A stretch of 64,000 nt of DNA from assembly GCF_024362695.1 (NCBI RefSeq), contig NC_065431.1, positions 4,036,624 to 4,100,623 on the forward strand, read 5' to 3'. The notes under the pieces were generated by a model, which did not search any database, was not told the origin of the DNA, and saw only the letters and a list, made by a program, of their open reading frames with translations. Each line of letters starts with the position of its first letter. Position 1 is the stretch's first letter. This document shows positions 1-10,449 of this stretch, one piece after another. Source of the stretch: Pectinophora gossypiella (lineage: Eukaryota > Arthropoda > Insecta > Lepidoptera > Gelechiidae). The position numbers and the translations under genes were made by a program.

Positions 1-238
1 TGTAACTTTACTCTAATATATCCTCTAACAGAAGCCTATATCTACAGGGTGTTTACGCAATGTATCAGCGTCACACAATACGGTCGAAACGGAACTCTAT
101 TGTCCCTTTTGTTTGGTATATTATATTCCACACTGTGCTGTCATGTCGCATTAAATCAATCTTTCCTAGCATATTTCATATTACCTAATCCATTTAATGC
201 ATTGTAAAAGAACATAAAAATAATATGTTTTTTTAACA
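1..238. other. No gene recognised
   Basis: AT-rich sequence. ACAGGGTGT near 44-52 resembles a MITE-B end, but the rest of that family does not follow. Confidence 0.4.
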
Positions 239-533
239 TTCCCAGTTGGTATAACGCTTGCCTCTCACTTTGAGGTCGCAGGTTCGAATCCAGCACAGCT
301 GCTTATCAGAATCTGTGGCTTGCTACAACAGCCGTGGTCCAGCGGTTGAGATTGTAGGCTTACCAGAGGTCCTAAGTTCGAATCCCGTTGGGAATATATC
401 ACTTAAACGCTTTGTTATCCGTAGCTTGGTTAGGACATTGATCGCAGCATAGGCCAATGATTGTCGAATTCGTTTCCGAATTCGTGTTTGGATCATAAAT
501 TATTATTACGTGCTCAGCGGTGAAGGCAAGTAG
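239..533 (+). mobile_element. SINE K, interrupted copy
   Basis: The tRNA-like head (A-box-like CCCAGTTGG, B-box GGTTCGAATCC) lies at 241-297 and the body resumes at 445. The two halves join cleanly if 298-444 is removed. The 3' part is lost at about 533, where S1 sequence begins. Confidence 0.75.
298..444 (+). mobile_element. S1-like SINE head inserted in K
   Basis: It carries CCGTGGTCCAGCGGTTGAG and a B box TTCGAATCCCG, then the S1-type TAGGACATT segment. It is flanked by CAGCACA (291-297) and CAGCATA (445-451), a 7-bp TSD with one mismatch. The 5' extension reading GCTTATCAGAATCTGTGG recurs inverted at about 32768-32790, so this is a subfamily with a longer 5' end. Confidence 0.7.
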
Positions 534-938
534 TCGTTACATGAGCCATGTCAGGGGCCTTTGGCGGCTCAATATCTCAATATACTCAGGTCTCACAGAA
601 TACCAGCGTCGCGGCTCACGCCGCGGCATAAGCTGAGTGAGGGCCTTTTATACGGGACACCATCCACTACACATGAGTAAGCCGACATGACGTCACATTT
701 TAATTTAGGTATAAGTTTCTGTGTTCGTTTTCCATGTTTCTGTATAGAAAATATTTCGTGTGTGCGTTGACTTCTGATGTGATGTCATTATAATGTATAT
801 ATATGTAATCCGTGTCTGTGGTGTCCTAAATAATAAATGTTTCTTTCTTTCTTTCTTTCTTTCTTTCAATAGTACCCTTGACACCGGGGTTGATGGGGTT
901 GGTAATCCACCTCACAACCCACACGATAGAAGAAGAAG
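534..938 (+). mobile_element. SINE S1 3' half, split by LINE R
   Basis: Tail sequence (TCAGGGGCCTTTGGCGGC) lies at 551-574 and continues at 866-938 with the CACCTCACAACCCACACG motif and (GAA)n end. The gap is the R insertion. Confidence 0.8.
575..865 (+). mobile_element. LINE R 3' end
   Basis: Non-coding 3' end of a non-LTR element with an AATAAA-type signal and a (TTTC)n tail at 840-867. It is flanked by a 6-bp TSD TCAATA (569-574 and 866-871). A related tail in reverse lies at 63375-63480 and a partial body at 53022-53105. Confidence 0.7.
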
Positions 939-1151
939 TTATGTTTAATATTGATTGAAGAGTGTTCAGTCGTGATAAAGTCAGTCTATTAAGCTAATAT
1001 TTTACTTTCTTGTTCTTGTTTGTACTATTGTGAAGGCAATCAACCACGAACTTGTGTATTGAGGTTCAAGTTAAAATCAATTTTCAACACAGAAATTACT
1101 CATTTACGTTGTAGATAATTGTTACCAAGCGCTCGTTTTTAACATTTGAAG
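939..1151. other. No feature recognised
   Basis: No repeat family or coding signal that I can recognise. Confidence 0.35.
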
Positions 1152-1520
1152 GTACTTACCATAGATATCGTAACGAAAACTTTGAGGGGTGATTCAAACC
1201 ATGACTCTGAGTTTATATAAAGTGGAATTTTTCATCGGAAAAGTATGAAACTGTTTTATTTTAGTTTTTTTCTGATGAGAATCATGGTCTTAACTATTTC
1301 AGATCAATTCAGCTCATAATTTTGAGTTAATATCAAGTCACGCCTTTTTCTTTTGAATGGAATTCCATTTGTTTCGATCCTGACACACTTCTCTTGCTTC
1401 CTTCACATTTTTCAACCGTTTTATACACGCACGCCGGTTCAGAGTACAAAAGTATAAAATTGAAAGTAATTAAAAAAAAATCATGAATTTTGTGACAGAA
1501 AATTCCACTTGATATTACTT
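1152..1520. mobile_element. MITE B, decayed and interrupted
   Basis: The left arm (ATCGTAACGAAAACTTTGAG) begins at about 1167 and the right arm (GAAAATTCCACTTGATATTA) ends near 1520. The centre holds a minus-strand LINE-E fragment at about 1346-1447. Confidence 0.6.
1346..1447 (-). mobile_element. LINE E fragment
   Basis: Matches the E-family C-terminal coding region in reverse (CGATCCTGACACACTTCTCT, then CACGCACGCCGGTTCAGAGTA). See 22600-23170 for the family description. Confidence 0.65.
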
Positions 1521-1738
1521 AACACGCCAAAGGTATAGGTAAAGCGGTTACAAATACCTACAAACTTATTTTGTAACGTTTTCCCTATTTTTTATTCCTA
1601 CGTACTGATAGATTTTCGGGTCTTTCCAATTAGTTAATTACATTACTAAATCAGTAAACGAAAACAAGTAAACAGGAATAAAATAAATAAACGCAAGTAA
1701 AATGAATAAACGCACCCTACACTTGGCAACACACGTAG

Positions 1739-1884
1739 AACGGTCACGAGCATTAATATGTATACACTTTGGTACCATGTCACATTAACTTTTTTGACAA
1801 ATTGAACTGTAAGTCTCACTAAATGTCAAATATGTTAGTGCGACAGAGTCCTAAAGTGGGTACATTATATTGCTCATGACTGTA
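1739..1884 (-). mobile_element. MITE M1
   Basis: Full-length reverse copy of a 146-bp element whose ends read TACAGTCATGAGCAATATA and, inverted, TACRGTCACGAGCATTAATA. The left end is slightly decayed. TA insertion sites suggest Tc1/mariner-type mobilisation (inference). Confidence 0.8.
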
Positions 1885-1946
1885 CATACATGTTTGTCCT
1901 TGCCAAACCTGCTAATTTAATTAGTAAAACAAAATATTTTAACGCA

Positions 1947-2326
1947 ATGGCCCCGATTCCTGCAGACACCGCCTAATTTTATTTTAAGTTATATCCGTCA
2001 TTTTCATATCCGTCAAAAAGGAAAGGGACGGATGATTCACAGCTCTTAATTTTAGGAAGAATGAGTAAATGAATGAATAACCCGGGCGAATCATAAGGTA
2101 CGTCCCTGGTATGCAATCCGTTTGACGTGCTGTCTACTTAACTGTGTCGGGTTATTGACTGATGTAAAATTTTTAGACGGTTGGTTTAGATTTGTGCTTA
2201 AAATTGACGTGTGTTCCGTAAATTTTATGCTTGTCGATTACCCGTCCCTTTCCTTTTCGGCGGATAAGAAAGTGACAGATATAACTTAAAATAAAATTAG
2301 ATGGTATTTACAGGAATTAGCACCAT
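1947..2326. mobile_element. MITE C, full length
   Basis: About 380 bp with terminal inverted repeats of roughly 75 bp; the left end is ATGGCCCCGATTCCTGCAG and the inverted right end ATGGTGCTAATTCCTG. There is no coding capacity. Other copies are at 5408, 44557 and 56632, with a deletion form at 33408. Confidence 0.8.
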
Positions 2327-2645
2327 TGTCTGTTAATAATAAGGTACAAAAGTCCAGTAAGTTTATTGCAAAGTAATAAATTAACTGGTTGAAAAACCTC
2401 CTGGTTACATGTCGTTTCTGTAATAGACCAAAAACACCTATAAAGACATAAGTTTTATAATTATGACAACTAATGATTCATAATTTCACCACTGTTTACA
2501 AATAATTCGCTGGGCTCTGTAGCAGTAGCAGTAGTGGACTAATTAAAACGAAACATGACGTCAGGTGACCAAAAATTGCTCATATTGAAGTTTAAAGCAA
2601 GTTCTTTTATTGTTGTAGGCGAGTTTTCAACACTTTAAAACAATT
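2327..2645. other. No feature recognised
   Basis: AT-rich, without a repeat or gene I can name. Confidence 0.35.
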
Positions 2646-2816
2646 ACGTCTAGGGCCCTGTGCTGAGGTTTTTCTTGCAGCTTCTTTTCCCCGGATATAC
2701 AGGTTGTGAGAAGCCGCAGTAGTTTTAGGCGGATGAGACGTTCGTTATGTAAAAAGTGACGATTTAAAGTGTAACTATGTTACCTACTGAATAAATATAT
2801 TTTTGAATTTGAATTT
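2646..2816 (+). mobile_element. LINE F 3' UTR
   Basis: Conserved 3' end beginning CGTCTAGGGCCCTGTG and ending in an AATAAA signal and (GAATTT)n. At 34690-35080 the same 3' end follows the element's coding tail, which shows that it is a LINE 3' UTR and not a separate SINE. Confidence 0.75.
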
Positions 2817-3047
2817 AAAACGGCAACATTTTGTTTAAAACGTTTTAAACCGTTTGTTTTACATCTATTGTTACTACACTTTGAACCGTCACTTTTTACA
2901 TAACATTATCATGCGCATGACCTTAAGTGTCTATCCTATGTTTCGACGTGTCTACCAACATCTAATTTCCTGCACACCCCTCGCTTCCACCGCAGACAAT
3001 GTTCATTGTCTGGTTGTCACTGCGCTGTCTAACAGTATCTCTGCTGG

Positions 3048-3111
3048 ACTGCGAGTGAAAAAGAACCGGCCAAGTGAGAGTCGGCTTGCGCACGAAGGGT
3101 TCAGTACAATC
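3048..3111 (+). repeat. Repeat V fragment
   Basis: The CGGCCAAGTGAGAGTCGG ... CGAAGGGTTC motif of a repeat that resumes at 3549-3730. It is broken by S1 and H pieces. Confidence 0.5.
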
Positions 3112-3202
3112 TTCTATCGCGTGGGTTGTGAGGCGGAGTACCAACCTCATCAACCCTGGTGTCAGGGCTACTATTGAGCCACCAAAGGCCCCGTACAATT
3201 GA
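3112..3202 (-). mobile_element. SINE S1 tail fragment
   Basis: Reverse S1 tail, GTGTCAGGGCTACTATTGAGCC context. The head is absent. Confidence 0.7.
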
Positions 3203-3337
3203 CCAGGCAAACAAAAGAAGGTACATAAATTTCAAATTGTTATTTAATTTGATATCGAGCGAAAATAAACAAATATGGCGTATTTTGTATAGGAGCCTCC
3301 CTTAAATGTTGATTTTATTTAAATTTCATTGTTTATT

Positions 3338-3548
3338 TTTCCCTGATGCAGGGCAGCAGCGGTATCAGTACTGGTTGGAGGCCGAGGAAATGGATTCTGG
3401 TAGGGCTCTAGCTAGAACATCACCGGTTGAGAAATTGGTCGGTGTACTGCGGAACGGAAGGCGATTGGGGCAACCACCGTTCTACACGCCCTATCTATGG
3501 AGTAATGAAGGCGATCACTCCACCGACAAGAGCGCAGCTCTTAAATAG
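3338..3548 (+). mobile_element. SINE-like element H
   Basis: Contains GGGCAGCAGCGGTATCAGTA and ends ACCGACAAGAGCGCAGCTCT. This tail is shared with element G and with the LINE at 42985-43155. The second copy, at 50004-50231, has a clean 10-bp TSD. Confidence 0.65.
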
Positions 3549-3730
3549 AGAGATATTTATTATTAAAGTAAATATACAACTGAGTATTTTGTGAATATGT
3601 CAAGTGCCTACCTGTTGCCGTTATTGACATCGAGCCAAACCGAGCAAAAAATGAGACGACAGACGGACAGACAGCGGAGTCTTTGTAATAGGGTCCCGTT
3701 TTTTACCGTTTGAGTACGGAACCCTAAAAA
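3549..3730 (+). repeat. Repeat V 3' part
   Basis: Contains GACAGACAGCGGAGTCT and the ending GTACGGAACCCTAAAAA. Similar ends occur at 43945-44100. Confidence 0.5.
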
Positions 3731-3854
3731 GTGTTCAGCACCTGTTGTTTCAGAGCTAAGAAATATTCGTTTCTCTCTTGTTTCGTTTTTTACATAATTA
3801 ACTGTTTTATTAATGTCATTTGGTTAGTCACTGCAGTCCTGTGGTAAACGGGCA

Positions 3855-4330
3855 GAATCAGAATCAGAATCATTTATTCAACGTAATTACCATGGATAAA
3901 CTTGTTGAAGGTCAATGTAACATTTTTGAATTTACGTCATTTCGCTAGGTGTTATGGCTGAGGAGAAGAAATGACAAGAAACTGCAACAGCAACACATCT
4001 TTTAAATCAATGAGGGTACTTACATTACAAGTTATTTAATAACTAGAGGAACACATTCAATACCAGACATTTTTATCATTTAGGTAATCATTAATGTTAT
4101 AATAAGCTTTTTTACATAAAACAGCTCCACGTGAGCTTTAATTTATTTTCTGACAAATTTAAAATATTATCTGGTATTTTATTGTAAAAACGTATACATA
4201 ACCCCAAAAAAGATGAATTTAATTTACTTAATCTAGAATTTTGAACAACAATTTTATTTTTATTCCTTGTATTGTAAGTATGCCTTTCACAGTTTCTCGG
4301 AAGGAGAGATACATTTTTTCGTACATACAT
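3855..4330 (-). mobile_element. Jockey/CR1-like LINE 3' end
   Basis: On the minus strand the last part of the reverse-transcriptase ORF reads YNTRNKNKIVV ... GLCIRFYNKIPDNI (4112-4330), then breaks. A 3' UTR of about 250 bp follows, ending in GAATCAGAATCAGAATC-type repeats. The FYNKIP motif near the C terminus is usual for insect Jockey/CR1-like elements. It is 5'-truncated and inactive. Sister copies are at 24690-24980 and 59655-60120. Confidence 0.75.
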
Positions 4331-4424
4331 AATGTTTTCATAAATATATTGACTTGCGATCCGTCAGTATATTTATTTCTTTAAACAGCTCCCTTAAAGA
4401 GTCCCGACAAGGCAGATTATAAAT

Positions 4425-4612
4425 AGCGCTTGCTTCCCAAACGGGGAGGGCCAGTTCAAACCCCGGTACCGGACTTGTACCAGTGGGTTATTAATTTACC
4501 TTAAGTTCAGTATTCACTAACACAGTTGTAACATTATAGACGGCGATACGGCTCACCTATCACGTTGGTCTAACAGAAAGCTCGGTGAGGTGTGGGTACT
4601 TAGTTCAGACTC
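4425..4612 (+). mobile_element. SINE J, full-length-like
   Basis: A tRNA-like head (GCGCTTGCTTCCCAAACGG, then a B-box-like GTTCAAACCCC) is followed by the body with TATAGACGGCGATACGGCTC and GTGGGTACTTAGTTCA. S1 begins immediately after. Confidence 0.7.
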
Positions 4613-4615
4613 AGC

Positions 4616-4932
4616 ACGGTCTCCGTGGTCTAGTCGTTTAGCGTTGGGCTCACGATCTGGAGATCCCGGCTTCGAATCCCGGTGGGGACATATCACAAAA
4701 TCACTTCGTGATCCCTTGTTTGTTTACGATATTACAGGCTGATCTCTTGATTGTCCGAAAGAAAAATGATCCGTGCTTCCGAAAGCACGTTAAGCCGTTG
4801 GTCCCGGTTACTACTTACTGTTGTAAGTAAGTAGTCGTTACATGAGTCATGTCAGGGGCCTTTGGCGGCTCAATAGTAACTCTGACACCAGGGTTAATGA
4901 GGTTGGACACCTCACAACCCACACGAGACTAC
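4616..4932 (+). mobile_element. SINE S1, near full length
   Basis: Carries the head (GTCTCCGTGGTCTAGTCG, B box GGCTTCGAATCCCGG), the central domain GTGCTTCCGAAAGCACGTTA and the S1 tail. The end is replaced by element G. Confidence 0.85.
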
Positions 4933-5075
4933 TCTGGGCGTCATCCCACTCGCGTCAGACAGGGTACTGCGGGGCGGATGGCAAGAGGGAAACCACTGCC
5001 CTATTTTTCCCTAAAAAGTAGCATGGAGAATGCTACACCGACAAGAGTGTGGCTCTTAAATAACTGATGATGCTG
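4927..5075 (+). mobile_element. SINE-like element G, 3' part
   Basis: Starts at CTACTCTGGGCGTCATCCC and runs to GGCTCTTAAATAACTGATGATG. It is 5'-truncated and fused to S1. The complete inserted copy is at 21962-22193. Confidence 0.7.
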
Positions 5076-5303
5076 TTAGCTTTCCTCAATAAATAATAAA
5101 CTGTCCGTACCTCATTTCAACCAGTTTTCAACCATAACCTTTAACTGTATTTTTCATAAAAAGAGATATAGGTCTGTCCACCCCAATAATGACACAGGGC
5201 GTGATGTTCCGCTCCCCTTTTCTTGCTTCCCTGGACAATATTGTTTTCTCGTCACTGTACTATCTACGATCTGCGACACAACGTGTGCCCATACAAATAT
5301 ATT

Positions 5304-5345
5304 CTTCTTTTATCGTGTGGGTTGTGAGGTGGAGTTCCAACCTTC
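5304..5345 (-). mobile_element. SINE S1 tail scrap
   Basis: Short reverse tail, ATCGTGTGGGTTGTGAGGTG. Confidence 0.6.
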
Positions 5346-5407
5346 CAACAATATACATTGATATTGCATCTTTCCAAGAGAGGCTTTCTAAGAGTTGAAT
5401 AACCACA

Positions 5408-5785
5408 ATGGCCTCGATTCCTGCAGACACCTCCTAATTTCACTTTAAGTTATACCTGTCATTTTTTTATCCGCCGAAAAGGAAAACGACGGATGATTGA
5501 CAGCTCTTAATTTTAGGAAGAATGAGCAAATGAATGAATTACCCGGGCGAATGGTATCTCGCTGGTATGCAAACCGTTTGACATGTGCTGTCAACATAAT
5601 TTTGTCAGGTTATTGGGCAATGTAAAATTTTTAGACGGATTTTTTAGATTTGTGCTTGATATTGACGTGTGTTCCATAAATTTCATGCTTGTCGATTACC
5701 CGTCCCTTTCCTTTTCGGTGGATAAAAAAATGACAGATATAACTTAAAATAAAATAAGATGATGCTTAAGGAATTAGCACCAATG
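5408..5785. mobile_element. MITE C
   Basis: Both long inverted ends are present (ATGGCCTCGATTCCTGCAG; right end GGAATTAGCACCAAT). Confidence 0.8.
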
Positions 5786-5900
5786 GGTAGTTATTATGTA
5801 GTATCTTAACCTTGGGTTGATTGTCTAAGTGAAGTTGGACTGAAATGGTTACTAATGAGGAAGTGTACTAGTGTGGAAGTTTTCTTCCATAGTAAGTATA

Positions 5901-6497
5901 CAGGGTGTCAGAGACATCGTAATGAAAATTTCGAGGGATAATTTATTCGTAGAATTTTCCGTCGCAAAATTATGGAACGGAAAATAATTTTAAAAACTCT
6001 AACAGTGTTACTACAAAACATAAACTAAAAATAAACAAGGTTTAAAATAGTATTTCGCGCCACGAAAGAAGTCGGCGGATTTTGATGAAACTAACTTGAC
6101 AAGTCATAATAATTCTATGTAGAGTCTGCGACAGTAGCGCCGCGGCCTGTGGGACTTTTTTCGTGTACGGATTATATTTTAAACATAGTTTATCTTTTAG
6201 TCTTTGTTTTGTAGTAACACTGTAAAATTTTAATGAATTTCCCTATCTAATAGTGTGGCTACTTGTATGTACTTGTACAGGGTGTAAGTGACATCGTAAC
6301 AAATACTGAGAGGGATGAATCAGCTCATTATTCTAACTTATTATCAAGTGGAATTTTCCGTCGTAAAAAAGTATAGTATTGAAAATAATTTAAAAAAATA
6401 CATGAATTTTGCGACGGAAAATTCCACTTGATATCAACTCAGAATCATGGTCTGAATCATCCCTCAAAGTTTTCGTTACGATGTCACTGACACCCTG
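5901..6497. mobile_element. MITE B dimer with nested element
   Basis: A left B unit (5901 to about 6000) and a complete right unit (6278-6497) are joined by a linker containing GGCTACTTGTATGTACTTGTA. The same linker occurs in the dimers at 33533 and 45427. The left unit is broken by the element at 6002-6223. Confidence 0.75.
6002..6223. mobile_element. Unclassified TIR element
   Basis: A 222-bp element with perfect 19-bp inverted ends ACAGTGTTACTACAAAACA, weaker inverted similarity further in, and no ORF. It is inserted in MITE B. I could not define a clean TSD. Confidence 0.7.
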
Positions 6498-6582
6498 TAT
6501 GTATTTTATCATTCCACATAAAAGCCTTTCGATCAGCTGAGGTTCTAAATCAGCCTTCATCGCCATCGTCCCAATAAGGTCG

Positions 6583-6655
6583 ATTCTTCTTCTTCTATCG
6601 TGTGGGTTGTGAGGTGAATTACCAACCTCATCAACCCTGGTGTCAGGGTTATCAT
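6583..6655 (-). mobile_element. SINE S1 tail fragment
   Basis: Begins with TTCTTCTTC (the reverse of the GAA tail) and ends inside the GGTGTCAGGGTTA part. Confidence 0.7.
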
Positions 6656-6836
6656 TATTCTGTCTACCCCAAAGATGTGCGTATCATAAAGTGACAGTAT
6701 AATGAATGCGTCAGCCACTTCATAATTCACGTAAGATACTTTGTTCCTCCACATTCCATATGTATGGTCGCCCCAAAGTGCGGTAAGCCGCCAAAACGTA
6801 GTAACTCAAAATTTAATTGAATTATCAACTGTTCCC

Positions 6837-7042
6837 ATCATCATCATCATCATCAACCCATTAACGTCCCCACAGCTGGGGCACGGGCCTTCCCTATGGA
6901 TGGATACGGAGATCGGGCCTTAAACCACCACGCGGGCCCAGTGCGGATTGGTGGTTATTAACGACTGCTAATGCAGCCGGGACCAACGACTTAACGTGCC
7001 TTCCGAAGCACGGAGGAGCTCGAGATGAAAACATTTTTTTTA
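6837..7042 (-). mobile_element. SINE S2, headless
   Basis: Reverse S2 with (CAT)n end, tail and central domain. The 5S/tRNA-like head is missing. Confidence 0.75.
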
Positions 7043-7448
7043 TATGTATAATATCATCCATTAAATAGTGGAGAAATAATGTTATTTTTGAGGTTTTTAA
7101 TGTGATGTAAAAAATTTAATTTTTTCCTCAGCATTGCACCCGAGCGAAGCCTTGTATAAAATTAATGCTTCTATTTCGTGGTTACACCTATTTGCCAGTG
7201 AGCCGAGCATTAACATACACGGGAGTGTAACATGCTCGTGTATTTGAGTGTGTTTAGGGACTAATAAACCGACCTTTTTGCTAAATTAGGTTGGTGCGGT
7301 GACGTATGGCACGAATAACGTAGTTATAACACAAGTTAAGCAGTAGCCCTGACGTGTATTAGCAGGATTGTATTTGTTCTCCATTTAGTATTATAGTAAT
7401 AGTAAATGGAGAAAAAATACTATAAGTAAATAGTATAACGTAGTAAAT
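7043..7448. other. No feature recognised
   Basis: Unassigned sequence containing a short imperfect duplication (AGTAAATGGAG, TAAGTAAATAG) at about 7395-7435. It separates two S2 fragments in opposite orientation. Confidence 0.35.
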
Positions 7449-7565
7449 CAATCCGTACTGGGCCCGCGTGATGGTTTAAAGCCCGATCTCCCTATCCATC
7501 CATAGGGAAGGCCCGTGCCCCAGCAGTGGGGACGTTAATGGGCTGATTATGATGATGATGATGAT
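7449..7565 (+). mobile_element. SINE S2 tail
   Basis: Only the tail is present: TGGGCCCGCGTGATGG through GGGGACGTTAATGGGCTG and GAT repeats. Confidence 0.75.
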
Positions 7566-7634
7566 GTATGTATATCATAAATACCTCAGAAATACTGAAT
7601 GTATATTTTATATAAATATAAACAGCCTATACTT

Positions 7635-7725
7635 ACAGGGTGTTAGTAACATCGTAACGAAAACTTTCAAGGACGATTCAGACCATGATTCTGAGTTAAT
7701 ATCAAGTGGAATTTTCCGTCGCGCG
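7635..7725. mobile_element. MITE B left arm
   Basis: CAGGGTGTTAGTAACATCG to GGAATTTTCCGTCGC; the right arm is missing. Confidence 0.65.
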
Positions 7726-7739
7726 ATATAGAATCACAC

Positions 7740-8335
7740 AAATTCCATCGCGCCGTGAGGATGCTTAACTCCGCCGACGTGGTCGACGATTTCCCTCATT
7801 ATTTTATTGCTATCGGCCTTCTTCAATCGTGTGGGTTGTGAGGTGGAGTTTCAACCTCACCAACCCTGGTGTCAGGGTCACTATTGAGCCGCCCCTGATA
7901 TGGCTCATGTAACGACTACTTACTTAAGTACATCAGTAAGTAATCGGGACCAACGGCTCAACGGGCCTTCCGAAGCACGGATCATCTTACTGACGGACAA
8001 TCAGGTGATCAGCCTGTAATGTCTTAACTAAACTAGGGACCACAAAGTATTTTTTTTTGTGATATGTCCCCACTGGGAATCGAACCCGGGACCTCCGGAT
8101 CGTGAGCCCAACTGGACCACGGAGGTCGTTATTGCTATCCGATTGCTATCGGCCGACTAGGCTCGATTAATACTTTCAAATATGATCCTCTCAAAATATG
8201 ACGCCCAGAGCCGAGGTTCGCGTCCAACTTAACACCCTCAGGCATGTTGTCTTAATATTTTGAACCGGGAGATTTCAGCTCTCCCCATTTGTCCGGTTAA
8301 TATTTGCGTCAAATCTACAATAAGTCACGTTAAAA
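7740..8335 (-). mobile_element. Repeat N with S1 inside
   Basis: Reverse N sequence (ACGCCCAGAGCCGAGGTTCG; TACAATAAGTCACGT end) is split by S1 at 7815-8128. Other N copies are at 15985, 17765 and 41075. Its biological origin is unknown to me. Confidence 0.6.
7815..8128 (-). mobile_element. SINE S1, full length with TSD
   Basis: Complete reverse copy lacking part of the A-box region. It is flanked by an 11-bp exact TSD TTATTGCTATC (7804-7814 and 8129-8139). Confidence 0.85.
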
Positions 8336-8744
8336 AAGGGTGCTCGCTTAGCACTAAAAAGCATTTTGAAATTTTCCTTTAACGTGAATGCGAAACCAAT
8401 GCAAAAAAATAGCAAATCACGTTTAACTCCGGCATATTTTCCCGTTCAACTCAACAAACAAACTATGAACAAAATAAAAGAATACCAGCCATAACAAGGA
8501 GGTTTTAAACAACGAACCGAATGGTCGTTAGAGCTTTTGTTTGTAAAAGTTCATTCAAAACAGTCACGTAGCGACGTGACTATGGAAAAACTGTGTATTT
8601 ATACAACATTGTTGTTAGTTTTATGCAAATATAGCAGAAACTATGTTTCTGAACTATGCTGGGGTGATGTGCCGGAAATGGGAATATTCCGATTTTTGCG
8701 CCTAGCTACGCCGGGAGCCAGCTTCCCCTGGTGGCTGTTGAGCA
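8336..8744. other. No feature recognised
   Basis: Unassigned AT-rich sequence. There is a 16-bp near-palindrome, GTCACGTAGCGACGTGAC, at about 8562. Confidence 0.35.
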
Positions 8745-8856
8745 AGCAATTTATCTAAAAAAACAATATTACAATTTGACATTTGCGCATATAAAAGTAA
8801 GTGCGCAATGCAACCAAATGTCAAATAGCATATATTGCTTTCTTAGATGAATTGCT
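8745..8856. mobile_element. Small foldback MITE
   Basis: A 112-bp element that is almost all inverted repeat: AGCAATTTATCTAA at the left matches the reverse of TTAGATGAATTGCT at the right, and AATTTGACATTTG matches CAAATGTCAAAT. Confidence 0.6.
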
Positions 8857-8869
8857 TCGATGTGGCCAT

Positions 8870-8970
8870 TTTAACCCCCTGATGTATATCCATTCCATCG
8901 CAAGATGAATTACGTACCCACACCTTACCGAGCTTTCTATTAGACCAACGTGATAGGTGAGTATTGTCGT
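8870..8970 (-). mobile_element. SINE J fragment
   Basis: ATCGCAAGATGAATTACG ... ACCGAGCTTTCTATTAGACC, reverse J body. Part repeats at 9130-9178. Confidence 0.6.
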
Positions 8971-9004
8971 CTATATTCATAACATATTTCATACTAATGC
9001 AGCA

Positions 9005-9090
9005 AATATACATAACAAAACATAAACTGCCTATATATGTCCCACTGCTGGGCACAGGCCCCTCAATCAACCGGAGGGGGGTATGGCAAA
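9005..9090 (-). mobile_element. SINE S3 tail
   Basis: ATAAACTGCCTATATATGTCC ... GGGCACAGGCC ... CAACCGGAGGGGG; tail only. Confidence 0.7.
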
Positions 9091-9116
9091 TATATTACGT
9101 AAAAAAACATAATTAT

Positions 9117-9180
9117 CTAGTCGGAGGTACATCTATCGCAAGATGAAATAAGTACCCACACCTCACCGAGCTTCCTGTAA
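9117..9180 (-). mobile_element. SINE J fragment
   Basis: GTACATCTATCGCAAGATGA ... CACCGAGCTTCCTGT. Confidence 0.6.
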
Positions 9181-9420
9181 ACTTTAGCAAATATTTTAAA
9201 CCTCATTCACATCACATGGCATTAAGGTTTTTATAAACCTAAACCTCCTAATAATAACAAATTTAAATAAAGCAAGAAGAATTAAAATATAAAGCAAGAA
9301 TTTTATGACCAACCAAAGCCATAATTCGTAACTGAATATCTCATTTTCAAGAACCTAATTCTGTATAGAAATTACGATTTTTTTCTAAAATATATAGGTA
9401 CCCTCATTTTTCATAGTAAT
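9181..9420. other. No feature recognised
   Basis: AT-rich, unassigned. Confidence 0.3.
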
Positions 9421-9765
9421 CGAGTGGCATCCTTGAATAGGGATGGGAAAGAAAGGAACGCTAAGTCGCGTTTATAAAGAAATGATATAAAAGATTGGTT
9501 CAGAAATGAGTCAATCAGCGAGGCGGAGTATATTCTATGCTCTCTTTCTGTGTGATTATAAGCTTAGAATAAAACAAATTACGTATAGAACGTGAAACGA
9601 ACGGCGATCGTTGTTTGGGGACGACCCAAGAAAGTGTGGGTAGAATGTGTGAAGAAGGATATGTGTGTGAAAGGTGTGAGTTTGAGGTGACGACTGACAG
9701 AGATGAATGGAAGAGGAATATTTGTTGTGCCGACCACACTTATAGTGGGATAAGGGTAGGAAGAA
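9421..9765 (+). mobile_element. LINE C-terminal fragment, frameshifted
   Basis: One frame reads GRPKKVWVECVKKDMCVKGV and another continues TTDRDEWKRNICCADHT, so there is a frameshift near 9685. GRPKK ... DR.EW is the usual last block of many insect RTE-like LINEs. No intact reading frame remains. Confidence 0.65.
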
Positions 9766-9792
9766 AGTGGGTTATTTTTGAAAGTCACCACC

Positions 9793-10130
9793 ATTTCCCC
9801 AGCATTATCCCGTTTTTCACAGGGTCCGTTTACCTAACCTGAAGATTCGACAGGTCCGGTTTTGTACAGAAGCAACAGCGTGACTGACCTTAAGAAGGAA
9901 AAACCAGCCCAAAACAGGTTAGATCACATACCTCCGAAAATACATTTCTTGGAAATGTGGGTTTCCTCACGCTGTTTTCCTTCATCGCTGAACACGTGAT
10001 AATCGTTTATGATCCAAACATGAATTCGAAAACAAATTCGACAATCATTGGTTTAAACCTGTGCTGGATTTCGAATCTGCGACCTCAAAGTAAGAGGCAA
10101 GCGTCCTACCAACAAGGCTACCATGGCTCG
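9793..10130 (-). mobile_element. SINE K, full length
   Basis: Reverse copy from the ATTATCCCG end through GACAGGTCCGG, AACACGTGATAATCG and the tRNA-like head (GCGTCCTACCAACAAGGCTAC). Confidence 0.85.
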
Positions 10131-10440
10131 TTATTTTTTTAAATTGTTATTGTAAATTATCAATATTATAATTTAAAAAAACATTCAAAGTATAATAACA
10201 TTTTTCGAAGAGTCATTGTTGCAAAACTATTCGCCTATAAGTGAGTCAACTCACACAAGCCATGATCCCATCACTAGCTCTCGAGAATCGAACCTAAGGG
10301 ACAATAGAAGTGCGGTGCTTATAAACTGCTGTGTCTCATAAATATAAGTGAAGGTATCCTTCAGTGGTCGTACTTCAAACAACTTCAGATGAAGTTGGTT
10401 TTATGGTCGAAGTTTAAATTTCATTTCAATGATTCTTTCG
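10131..10440. other. No feature recognised
   Basis: Unassigned. Confidence 0.3.
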
Positions 10441-10449
10441 AGGATATAC

